DNA from: Aegilops tauschii subsp. strangulata
Lineage: Eukaryota; Streptophyta; Magnoliopsida; Poales; Poaceae
Direction of reading: 5' to 3'
Assembly: GCF_002575655.3 (NCBI RefSeq)
Contig: NC_053040.3
Span: forward strand, 149,793,148 to 149,857,147
Length of the DNA stretch: 64,000 nucleotides
In this document: one piece after another, positions 1-10,819 of the stretch
How positions within the stretch are numbered: position 1 is the first letter of the stretch
How the letters are laid out: each line of letters begins with the position of its first letter
The notes under the pieces: model-generated
What the model saw: the letters and a program-made list of their open reading frames with translations, nothing else
What the model was told of the DNA's origin: nothing
Database searches by the model: none
Translations under genes and position numbers: made by a program

Positions 1-1223
1 CTGACCCTCGTGGCCACCCCGTAAGGCGGTCGGTTCCCTTCTTTTGCTGCAAGAAAGCCAATATCCGGATAAAAATCGTGTCCAAATTTCAGCCCAATCG
101 GAGTTACGGATCTCCGGGAATATAAGAAACGGTGAAAGGGCAGAATGACGGAGCGCAGAAACAGAGAGAGACAGAGAGACAAATCCAATCTCGGAGGGGC
201 TCTCGCCCCTCCCATGCCATGGAAGCCAAGGACCAGAGGGGAAATCCTTCTCCCATCTAGGGAGAAGGTCAAGGAAGAAGAAGAAGAATGGGGGCTCTCT
301 CCCCTTCTCTTCCGGTGGCGCCGGAACGCCGCCGGGGCCATCATCGTCACCGCAATCTACACCAACACCTCGGTCATCTTCACCAACATCTTCATCACCT
401 TCCCCCATCTATCTACAGCAGTCCACTCTCTCACAACCCGCTGTACCCTCTACTTGAACATGGTGCTTTATGCTTCATATTATTATCCAATGATGTGTTG
501 CCATCCTATGATGTCTGAGTAGATTTTCGTTGTCCTATCGGTAATTGGTGAATTGCTATGCTTGGTTTAATTTGCTTGTGGTTATGTTGCTATCCTTTGG
601 TGCCCATCATATGAGCGCGCGTGTGGATCACACCATAGGGTTAATTGTATGTTGATAGGACTATGTATTGGAGGGCAAGAGTGACAGAAGCTTCAACCTA
701 GCATAGAAATTGATGCATACGGGATTGAAGGGGGACCAATATATCTTAATGCTATGGTTGGGTTTTACCTTAATAAACGTTAGTAGTTGCGGATTCTTGC
801 TAATAGTTCCAACCATAAGTGCATAGAATTCCAAGTCAGGGATGACGTGCTAGCAGTGGCCTCTCCCACATAAAACTTGCTATCGGTCTAGTAAAGTAGT
901 CAATTGCTTAGGGACAATTTCGCAACTCCTACCACCACTTTTCCACACTCGCTATACTAACTTTATTGCTTCTTTATCTAAACAGCCCCTAGTTTTTATT
1001 TACGTGCTATTTATATTCTTGCAAACCTATCCCGTTACACCTACAAAGTACTTCTAGTTTTATACTTGTTCTAGGTAAAGCGAACGTTAAGCGTGCGTAG
1101 AGTTGTATCGGTGGTCGATAGAACTTGAGGGAATATTTGTTCTACCTTTAGCTCCTCATTGGGTTCGACACTCTTACTTATCGAAAGAGGCTACAATTGA
1201 TCCCCTATACTTGTGGGTTATCA
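1..1223 (+). mobile_element. 5' LTR of Athila-like Gypsy element A (left part outside window)
   Basis: This stretch repeats at 7332-8555 with about 16 substitutions and one small indel by eye, and ends in the same terminal ...GGGTTATCA. It is therefore the 5' LTR of an element whose 3' LTR is 7042-8555. About 290 bp of its left end lie outside the window. The window begins inside the GC-rich inverted repeat of the LTR, so only the right arm is visible. The 125- and 76-codon open frames at 145-522 and 288-518 recur in the 3' LTR and are not genes. The tRNA-Asp PBS places the element in the Athila-type Gypsy group. The family name (Sabrina/Wham-like) is tentative. Confidence 0.93.
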
Positions 1224-1234
1224 AGACCTTTTTC

Positions 1235-1252
1235 TAGCGCCGTTGCCGGGGA
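1235..1252 (+). other. Primer-binding site of element A (tRNA-Asp type)
   Basis: The 18 bases begin 11 bases after the LTR end and match the Athila-type PBS TGGCGCCGTTGCCGGGGA with one change (TAGCGCC). That PBS is complementary to the 3' end of plant tRNA-Asp. Confidence 0.85.
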
Positions 1253-1347
1253 GTTATAGCGTGGGGTGAATATTCTCGTGTGTGCTTGTTTGCTTTATCA
1301 CTAAGTAGTTGTTATTTGTTGTTCTAAGTTGTTCTCTATCTTTAGTT

Positions 1348-2616
1348 ATGGATATGGAACACGAAATACCAAAAAAATTAGGTTTACTTACTACTCATGG
1401 AGATGGGGAACCTCCTCAAACCCTCGATGCTCATTATGTGAAAGATATTATGTACTACTTTGATAATCTTGAGAAAACCCATTCAACTTTATAATGGGAG
1501 TAACGTTGGATCAACGTGAATACTTTAGAGATTATCACTTGACTCAAAAAGGGAAACTATTATGGGATCAAATTCATATATTGATGTGGTATGCTCGGGA
1601 ACTATGCTTGAGATATGATTATACTTGTTGCTCTAGGATGAAGGCTCCACACCTTCCCTTTTCATGCAAATTTAATGATGATGAAACCTTGGCTTCTTAT
1701 GCTAATGGTATATATGATTACTATGATGTGGAATGAATAGAAGAATTCGTTGCTTTTATGGGTGCTTATGAAATTGAATCTTTGTTTAAAGAGTGTGAAA
1801 ATCTTGATGATGCTGTTTACAGACCTGAAATTTTTGCTATACTTAAATATTGTTATGACAATTATGGATTAAATTCTGATATTGATGATTTTATTGAGAG
1901 AGTCTCCGCTGTCCAAGAAGAGATTAATATTTTGCAGGAGTCTATGGAAGAAGGAATTGATGAAACTGTGGGCTCATTGGATGAAAAAGATGATGAGGAA
2001 AGCGAAGAACAAAAGGAGGAAGAGCGGATTAGCTACACGTGCCCACCTTCTAATGAGAGTAACTCTTCAACTCATACATTGTTTAATTTCCCTCCGTGCT
2101 TACCGAAGGATGATTGCTATGATGATTGTTATGATCCCGTTGATTCTTTTGAAATATCCCTTTTTGATGATGCTTGCTATGCTTGTGGCCAAGATGCTAA
2201 TATGAATTATGCTTATGGAGATGAACTTGCTATAGTTCCTTATGCTAAACATGAAATTGTTGCTATTGCACCCACGCATGATAGTCCTATTATCTTTTTG
2301 AATTCTCCCGACTACACTATATCGGAGAAGTTTGCCCTTATTAAGGATTATATTGATGGGTTGCGTTTCACTACTACACATGATGATTTTGATAGATATA
2401 ATATGCATGTGCTTGCTGCTCAGACTTGCAATTATTATGAGAGAGGAACTACATCTCCGCCTCTCCATGTTTCCAATATGATAAAACTGCAAGAAACTAT
2501 TTATACTATGCATTGGCCTTTACTATGTGTGCATGAATTGTTCTTTTATGACATGCCGATGCATAGGAAGATAGTTAGACTTCGTTGTTGCATGATATAT
2601 GTTACTTTGTGCTCAC
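1348..2616 (+). pseudogene. Broken internal ORF of element A, function not recognised
   Basis: Three blocks follow one another: codons from 1348 to a TAA at 1492-1494, a block from ATG 1494 to TGA 1734-1736, and a block from 1758 into the solo LTR. The last two share a frame, so the TGA looks like a premature stop inside one longer ORF. The first joins through a one-base overlap (TAATG), which looks like a frameshift. The protein is acidic (a Glu/Asp run near residues 65-95 of the last block) and Cys/Tyr-rich near EISLFDDACYACG. No zinc knuckle, protease, RT or integrase motif is visible. The solo LTR interrupts it after codon 2613-2615. Beyond the second TSD copy the same frame would run to a TGA at 4223-4225. 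Element A therefore lacks pol and is non-autonomous. Confidence 0.65.
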
Positions 2617-4146
2617 TGCTACCTCTTGAGCACTGCGTTGGTTTTCCCTTGAAGAGGAAAGGGTGATGCAGCAAAGTAGCGTAAGTATTTCCCTCAGTTT
2701 TTGAGAACCAAGGTATCAATCCAGTAATAGACTACACGCAAGTCGCCTCGTACCTACACAAACAAATAAGAACCTTGCAACCAACGCGATAAAGGGGTTG
2801 TCAATCCCTTCACGGCCACTTGCAAAAGTGAGATCTGATAGGTATTTTTTATGATATAGATTGAAAGTAAAGATTGCAAAGTAAAATAGATTGGAAACTT
2901 ATATGATGGAAAATAGACCAGGGGGCCATAGATTTCACTAGTGGCTTCTCTCAAAATAGCATAAGTATTACGGTGGGTGAACAAATTACTGTCGAGCAAT
3001 TGATAGAAAAGTGCATAGTTATGAGAATATCTAGGCATGATCATGTATATAGGCATCACGTCCGCGAAAAGTAGATCGAAACGATTCTGCATCTACTACT
3101 ATTACTCCACACATTGACCGCTATCTAGCATGCATCTAGAGTATTAAGTTCATAAGAACAGAGTAACGCATTAGGCAAGATGACATGATGTAGAGGGATA
3201 AACTCAAGCAACATGATATAAACCCCATCTTTTTATCCTCGATGGCAACAATACAATGCGTGCCTTGCTGCCCCTGCTGTCACTGGGAAAGGACACCGCA
3301 AGATTGAACCCAAAGCTAAGCACTTCTCCCATTTCAAGACGGATCAATCTAGTAGGCCAAACCAAACTGATAATTCGAAGAGACTTGCAAAGATAACAAA
3401 TCATACATAAAATAATTCAGAGGAGATTCAAATATTGTTCATAGATAATCTTGATCAAAAACCCACAATTCATCGGATCTCGACAAACACACCACAAAAA
3501 GAATTACATCGAATAGATCTCCAAGAGAATCAAGGAGAACTTTGTATTGAGATCCAAAGAGAGAGAAGAAGCCATCTAGCTAATAACTATGGACCCGAAG
3601 GTCTGTGGTAAACTACTCACACATCATCGGAGAGGCTATGGTGTTGATGTAGAAGCCCTCCATGATCGATTCCCCCTTCGGCGGAGCGCCGGAAAAGGCC
3701 GCAAGATGGGATCTCACGGGTATAGAAGGTTGCGGTGGTGGAAATAGGGTTTCGTGGTGCTCTCGGATGTTTTCGGGGTATATGAGTATATATAGGCGAA
3801 AGAAGTCGATCAGGGGAGCCACGAGGGGCCCACGAGGGTGGGGGCGCGCCCTCCTGCCTCGTGGCCTCCTCGTTTCTTTCTTGACGTCCACTCCAAGTCT
3901 CCTGGATTGCGTTTGTTCCAAAAATAACTCTCCCGAAGGTTTCATTCCGTTTGGATTCCGTTTGATATTCCTTTTCTGCGGAACACTAAAATAGGCAAAA
4001 AAACAGCAATTTGCACTGGGCCTTTGGTTAGTAGGTTAGTCCCAAAAATAATATAAAAGTGTATAATAAAGCCCATTAAACATCCAAAACAGATAATATA
4101 ATAGCATGGAACAATAAAAAATTATAGATACATTGGAGACGTATCA
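2617..4146 (-). mobile_element. Solo LTR of an Athila-like Gypsy element inserted in element A
   Basis: On the minus strand the LTR starts TGATACGTCTCC (4146 leftwards) and ends GTAGCA (2617). It is flanked by perfect 5-bp TSDs CTCAC at 2612-2616 and 4147-4151. No internal domain is present, so it arose by LTR-LTR recombination of a full element. It is related to the minus-strand LTR at 55770-57340. The GC-rich inverted repeat CCACGAGG...CCTCGTGG lies at 3830-3864. Several short ORFs inside are incidental. Confidence 0.95.
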
Positions 4147-4225
4147 CTCACTACTAAATCACAAATCATTGTTAATTAAAATTGGCTTTGATAGACCTTG
4201 GGATCCGGGTGGATCCATTACTTGA

Positions 4226-7041
4226 GCACTATATGCCTAGCTTAATGGCTTTAAAGAATGCGTTGTCAGGGAGACAACCCGGAAGTTTTAGAGAGTCATT
4301 TATTTCTGTGGTGTGCTTTTATAAAGTTTAAAAACAAAAATAATGTGCCAAGATTTGCCTTTAGGATGTTTACATTGCTTGTTGGTTTGTGCGGTGCAAA
4401 ACAGAAACTTTGGCTGTAGTGCGCTATTTTACATTTTTTACTGGAACATCAAACGGTTCTGAAACTTTTTGCACTGTCTTTCTATACAAATTGTTAATTT
4501 TTCTAATTTTTTCAGAATTTTTGGAGTACCAGAAGTATGGTGAATGTTCAGATTACTACAGACTGTCCTGTTTAAGACAGATTCTGTTTTTGATGCATAG
4601 TTTGCTTGTTTTGATGAAACTATCGATTTCTATTAGTGGATTAAGCCATGGAAAAGTTATATTACAGTAGCTACAATGCAAAAACAAAATATGAATTGGT
4701 TTGCAACAGTACTTAGAGTAGTGATTTGCTTTATTATACTAACGGATCTTACTGAGCTTTCTGTTGAGTTTTGTGTGGATGAAGTGTTCGAAGATCGAGG
4801 AGGTATCGATGTGAGGAGAAGGAGGAGAGGCAAGAGCTCAAGCTTGGCGATGCCCAAGGCACCCCAAGTAAATATTCAAGGAGACTCAAGCGTCTAAGCT
4901 TGGGGATGCCCCGGAAGGCATCCCATCTTTCTTCAACAAGTATCGGTATGTTTTCGATTTCGTTTCGTTCATGTGATATGTGCAAATCTTGGAGCGTCTT
5001 TTGCATTTAGTTTTCACTTTTCTTTTATGCACCATGCTGGTATGAGATAGTCCATGGTTGATTTATAGAATGCTCATTGCACTTCACTTAAATCTTTTGA
5101 GTATGGCTTTATAGAATGCTTCATGTGCGTCACATATATCATTTGAAGTTTGGATTGCCTGTTTCTCTTCACATAGAAAACCGCCATTTGTAGAATGCTC
5201 TTTTGCTTCACTTATCTTTGTTAGAGCGTGGGCATATCTATTGTAGAAAGAATTAAACTCTCTTGCTTCACTTATATCTATTTATAGAGATGACAGGAAT
5301 TGGTCAGTCACATGGTTAGTCATAAAATCTTACATAAAACTTGTAGATCACTGAATATGATATGTTTGATTCCTTGCAATAGTTTTGTGATATAAATATG
5401 GTGATATTAGAGTCATGCTAGTGGGTAATTGAGAACTTGAGAAATACTTGTGTTGAGGTTTGCAAGTCCCGTAGCATGCACGTATGGTAACCGTTGTGTA
5501 ACAAATTTGAAGCATGAGGTGTTTCTTTGATTGTCTTCCTTATGAGTGGCGGTCGGGGACGAGCGATGGTCTTTTCCTACCAATCTATCCCCCTAGGAGC
5601 ATGCGCATAGTACTTTGTTTCAATGACTAATAGATTTTTGCAGTAAGTATGTGAGTTCTTTATGACTAATGTTGAGTCCATGGATTATACGCACTCTCAC
5701 CCTTCCATCATTGCTAACCTCTTCGGTACCGTGCATTGCCCTTTCTCACCTCGAGAGTTGGTGCAAACTTTCCCAGTGCATCCAAACCCCGTGATACGAT
5801 ACGCTCTATCACACATAAGCCTCCTTATATCTTCCTCAAAACAGCCACCATACCTACCTATCATGGCATTTCCATAGCCATTCCGAGATATATTGCCATG
5901 CAACTTCCGTCATCATCATATACATGACTTGAGCATTTATTGTCATATTGCTTTGCATGATCGTAAGATAGCTAGCATGATGTTTTCATGGCTTGTCCGT
6001 TTTTTGATGTCATTGCTACGCTAGATCATTGCACATCCCGGTACACCGCCGGAGGCATTCATATAGAGTCATATCTTTGTTCTAATATCGAGTTGTAAGT
6101 AAATAAAAGTGTGATGATCATCATTATTAGAACATTGTCCCATGTGAGGTTATCAAAATGAAAGTGGCCAAACAAGCCCCCCCCCCCAAAAAAAAGAGAG
6201 AGGAAGAAGCCTAAAAAAAGAGAGAATAAAATTAAAAAAATGAGAGAAAAGAGAGAAGGGGCAATGTTACTATCCTTTTACCACACTTGTGCTTCAGAGT
6301 AGCACCATGTTCTTCATATAGTGAGTCTCTTGAGTTATCACTTTCATATACTAGTGGGAATTTTCATTATAGAACTTGGCTTGTATATTCCAACGATGGG
6401 CTTCCTCAAATGCCCTAGGTCTTCATGAGCAAGCAAGTTGGATGCACACCCACTTAGTTTCAGTTTGAGCTTTCATACACTTATAGCTCTAGTGCATCCG
6501 TTGCATGGCAATCCCTACTCCTCACATTGACATCAATTGATGGGCATCTCCATAGCCCGTTGATTAGCCGCGTCGATGTGAGACTTTATCCCTTTTTTCT
6601 TCTCCACACAACCTCCATCATCATATTCTATTCCACCTATAGTGCTATGTCCATGGCTCACTCTCATGTATTGCGTGAAGGTTGAAAAAGTTTGAGAATA
6701 CCGAAGTATGAAACAATTGTTTGGCTTGTCATCGGGGTTGTGCATGATGGGAGCATTTTGTGTGACGAAGATGAAGCATAGCCAAACTATATGATTTTGT
6801 ATGGATGAGCTTTCTTTGGCTATGTTATTTTGAGAAGACATAATTACTTTGTTAGTATGCTCGAAGTATTATTGTCTTAATGTCAAATGATAGACTATTG
6901 CTTTGAATCACCCGTGTCTTAATATTCATGCCATGATTAGATTACATGATCAAGATTATGCTAGGTAGCATTCCACATAAAAAATTATCTTTTTTATCAT
7001 TTACCTACTCGAGGACGAGCAGGAATTAAGCTTGGGGATGC
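4226..7041 (+). mobile_element. Non-coding 3' internal region and PPT of element A
   Basis: No ORF here resembles a known protein. The stretch carries repeated motifs of the form AAGCTTGGGGATGCC near 4838-4915, C-rich and purine-rich runs near 6177-6260, and the polypurine tract AAGCTTGGGGATGC at 7028-7041 directly before the 3' LTR. The same landmarks occur on the opposite strand in element G (57341-59475), so the region is shared by a family and is not unique host DNA. No RT, RNase H or integrase remnant is visible. Confidence 0.85.
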
Positions 7042-8555
7042 TGATACGTCTTCACCGTATCTATAATTTTTTATTGTTCCATGCCAATATTCTACAACTT
7101 TTACATACTTTTGGCAACTTTTTATACTATTTTTGGGACGAACATATTGATCCAGTGCCCAGTGCCAGTTCCTGTTTGTTGCATGTTTTTTGTTTCACAA
7201 AAAATCCATATCAAACGGAGTCCAAACGGGGTAAAAACTGACGGAGATTTTTTTGGAATATATGTGATTTTTGGGATGAAGAATCAACGCGAGACTATGC
7301 CCGAGGGGGCCACGAGGCAGGGGGCGCGCCCCTGACCCTCGTGGCCACCCCGTAATGCGGTTGGTGCCCTTCTTTCGCTGCAATAAAGCCAATATCCGGA
7401 TAAAAATTGTGTCCAAATTTCAGCCCAATCGGAGTTACGGATCTCCGGGAATATAAGAAACGGTGAAAGGGCAGAATGACGGAGCGCAGAAACAGAGAGA
7501 GACAGAGAGACAAATCCAATCTCGGAGGGGCTCTCGCCCCTCCCATGCCATGGAAGCCAAGGACCAGAGGGGAAACCCTTCTCCCATCTAGGGAGAAGGT
7601 CAAGGAAGAAGAAGAAGAATGGGGGCTCTCTCCCCTTCTCTTCCGGTGGCGCCGGAACGCCGCCGGGGCCATCATCGTCACCGCAATCTACACCAACACC
7701 TCGGTCATCTTCACCAACATCTTCATCACCTTCCCCCATCTATCTACAGCAGTCCACTCTCTCACAACCCGCTGTACCCTCTACTTGAACATGGTGCTTT
7801 ATGCTTCATATTATTATCCAATGATGTGTTGCCATCCTATGATGTCTGAGTAGATTTTCGTTGTCCTATCGGTAATTGGTGAATTGCTATGCTTGGTTTA
7901 ATTTGCTTGTGGTTATGTTGCTATCCTTTGGTGCCCATCATATGAGCGTGCGTGTGGATCACACCATAGGGTTAATTGTATGTTGATAGGACTATGTATT
8001 GGAGGGCAAGAGTGACAGAAGCTTCAACCTAGCATAGAAATTGATGCATACGGGATTGAAGGGGGACCAATATATCTTAATGCTATGGTTGGGTTTTACC
8101 TTAATGAACGTTAGTAGTTGCGGATTCTTGCTAATAGTTCCAACCATAAGTGCATAGAATTCCAAGTCAGGGATGACGTGCTAGCAGTGGCCTCTCCCAC
8201 ATAAAACTTGCTATCGGTCTAGTAAAGTAGTCAATTGCTTAGGGACAATTTCGCAACTCCTACCACCAATTTTCCACACTCGCTATACTAACTTTATTGC
8301 TTCTTTATCTAAACAACCCCTAGTTTTTATTTATGTGCTCTTTTATATTCTTGCAAACCTATCCCGTTACACCTACAAAGTACTTCTAGTTTTATACTTG
8401 TTCTAGGTAAAGCGAACGTTAAGCGTGCGTAGAGTTGTATCGGTGGTCGATAGAACTTGAGGGAATATTTGTTCTACCTTTAGCTCCTCGTTGGGTTCGA
8501 CACTCTTACTTATTGGAAGAGGCTACAATTGATCCCCTATACTTGTGGGTTATCA
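7042..8555 (+). mobile_element. 3' LTR of Gypsy element A
   Basis: Complete LTR of 1514 bp, TGATACGTCTTC...GGGTTATCA, preceded by the PPT. Bases 7332-8555 pair with the 5' LTR at 1-1223. A perfect 10-bp inverted repeat GGCCACGAGG / CCTCGTGGCC surrounds GGCGCGCC at 7308-7346. The five bases after the LTR (CAGGC, 8556-8560) should be the 3' TSD; the 5' copy lies outside the window. LTR divergence of about 1.3 percent by eye suggests a fairly recent insertion. Confidence 0.95.
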
Positions 8556-9177
8556 CAGGCCACTCCTCCTGCTTCAAGTCCGGCACAGCGTGAGGCCACT
8601 CCTCCTGCTCCAACTCAACCACGTCAGTCGTCTTCGCCGCCTCAGCAATCACGGAAGAGAGCCGCTGCAGCTATGGTGCGTAGCGGTACGAGTCGAGGTA
8701 GTACAGGAGGTACAGGCGGAGGCAAGCGATATCAATATGGTCCAAGCCTCACTCCTCTTCCTCAGAGGCCTTACGACATGACCGAGGAGCAAAACACAGC
8801 CATAGTGAAGGCCCAAGTGGACGCCCATTTTGGACCGAAACTGCCACCGCCGCCAAAGGAGAAAGTGCCTGAGGATAAGATTGACCACTTTATTCGTATG
8901 GCTAAAAAACCAGCTCCCAAGCCTGTTGACTCAGACTATGAGCACCAAATCAGGAAGGCACATCGAGCACAACTACAGAAGGAGTCGAGCTCGAGCTCGA
9001 GCCAAGCAGCTGGCAAAAAATGCGGGAAAATTGTTCCCCAGCTGGGAGAACAGGCGGCGTAATCGACCCCCCCCCCCGCTTGTTGTATCAACACATGAGA
9101 GTACCGGCGCCGGTCAGCTGGTAATAACCGACGAGCATAGAAGGCAGGCTGAAATGCTCGGTATCACTGTTGGACAA
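8556..9177 (+). pseudogene. CACTA-transposon ORF fragment (target of elements A and B)
   Basis: The frame reads a Pro/Ser-rich stretch, a Gly-rich linker (GGTGGGKRYQYG), then KIDHFIRMAKKPAPKPVDSDYE and a Ser run before KIVPQLGEQ. From family knowledge this resembles the conserved C-terminal part of the hypothetical protein carried by grass CACTA (En/Spm) transposons. It stops at TAA 9060-9062. After an 11-C tract (9067-9077) the homologous-looking PPLVVSTHEST continues in another frame, so a frameshift and a stop have broken it. Both ends are insertion sites: A at 8555 and B at 9178. No CACTA terminal repeats or transposase are in the window. Confidence 0.6.
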
Positions 9178-10563
9178 TGATACGTCTCCATCGTATCTAC
9201 TTTTCCAAACACTTTTGCCCTTGTTTTGGACTCTAACTTGCATGATTTGAATGGAACTAACCCGGACTGACGCTGTTTTCAGCAGACTTTCCATGGTGTT
9301 ATTTATGTGCAGAAACAAAAGTTCTCGGAATGACCTTAAACTCCGCGGAACATCTATTTGGAAAATAAGAAAAATACTAGAAGAAAAATCCACGTCAGGG
9401 GGCCCACACCCTGTCCACGAGGGTGGGGGCGCGCCCCCTACCTCGTGGGCCCCCTGACGCTCCACCGACCTCAACTCCAACTCCATATATTCACTTTCGG
9501 GGAGAAAAAAACAAAGAGAAGGATTCATCGCGTTTTACGATACGGAGCCGCCGCCAAGCCCTAAAACCTCTCAGGAGGGCTGATCTGGAGTCCGTTCGGG
9601 GCTCCGGAGAGGGGGATTCGTCGCCATCGTCATCATCAACCATCCTCCATCACCAATTTCATGATTCTCACCACCGTGCGTGAGTAATTCCATCGTAGGC
9701 TTGCTGGACGGTGATGGGTTGGATGACATCTATCATGTAATCGAGTTAGTTTTGTTAGGGTTTGATCCCTAGTATCCACTATGTTCTGAGATTGATGTTG
9801 CTATGACTTTGCTATGCTTAATGCTTGTCACTAGGGTCCGAGTGCCATGATTTCAGATCTGAACCTATTATGTTTTCATGAATATATGTGAGTTCTTGAT
9901 CCTATCCTGCAAGTCTATAGTCACCTACTATGTGTTATGATCCGGCAACCCCGAAGTGACAATAATCGGGACCACTCCCGGTGATGACCATAGTTTGAGG
10001 AGTTCATGTATTCACTATGTGTTAATGCTTTGGTCTGGTACTCTATTAAAAGGAGGCCTTAATATCCCTTAGTTTCCGTTAGGACCCCGCTGCCACGGGA
10101 GGGTAGGACAAAAGATGTCATGCAAGTTCTTTTCCATAAGCACGTATGACTATATTTGGAATACATGCCTACATTACATTGATGAATTGGAGCTAAGTTC
10201 TGTGTCACCCTATGTTATGACTGTTACATGATGAACCACATCCGGCATAATTCTCCATCACCGATCCAATGCCTATGAGTTTTTCACATATTGTTCTTCG
10301 CTTATTTACTTTTCCGTTGCTACTGTTACAATCACTACAAAACCCAAAAATATTACTTTTGCTACCGTTACCACTACTTCCATATTACTTTGCTACTAAA
10401 TACTTTGCTACAGATACTAAGTTATCCAGGTGTGGTTGAATTGACAACTCAACTGCTAATACTTGAGAATATTCTTTGGCTCCCCTTGTGTCGAATCAAT
10501 AAATTTGGGTTGAATACTCTACCCTCGAAAACTGTTGCGATCCCCTATACTTGTGGGTTATCA
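9178..10563 (+). mobile_element. 5' LTR of Athila-like Gypsy element B
   Basis: 1386 bp, TGATACGTCTCCATC...GTGGGTTATCA, followed 11 bases later by a perfect tRNA-Asp PBS. GACAA (9173-9177) would be its 5' TSD. No 3' LTR is present because the element is cut off at 14628. It shares its terminal bases GATCCCCTATACTTGTGGGTTATCA-like end with element A but little else. Short ORFs inside are not genes. Confidence 0.9.
9394..9458. repeat. Long GC-rich inverted repeat in LTR of element B
   Basis: Outer arms GTCAGGGGGCCCAC (9394-9407) and its perfect reverse complement (9445-9458) enclose inner arms CCACGAGG (9415-9422) and CCTCGTGG (9441-9448) around GGCGCGCC. Related hairpins occur in all the TGATACGTC-type LTRs here and once inside element B at 13705-13742. 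Confidence 0.9.
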
Positions 10564-10574
10564 AGACTATTTTC

Positions 10575-10592
10575 TGGCGCCGTTGCCGGGGA
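10575..10592 (+). other. Primer-binding site of element B (tRNA-Asp)
   Basis: TGGCGCCGTTGCCGGGGA exactly matches the complement of the plant tRNA-Asp 3' end. It sits 11 bases after the LTR end. Confidence 0.92.
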
Positions 10593-10819
10593 ACATAGCT
10601 CTATTCTTTGAGTCACTTGGGATTTATATCTGCTGGTCACTATGAAGAACTTGAAAGACGCTAAGACAACAATTTACCCCTCAACTACGAGGGGGGTAAG
10701 GAACTGCCATCTAGCTCTGCACTTGATTCACCTTCTGTTTTGAGTAAGCTTGCGACACCTAAACCTGCTTCTGCTATTTGTTCTAATATGTCGCATGTTA
10801 TTGTGATGCCACTTATGCT

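Noticed and set aside
145..522. 125-codon ORF repeated at 7476-7853
   Set aside because: Both copies lie inside the LTRs of element A, and their similarity is explained by the LTR pair.
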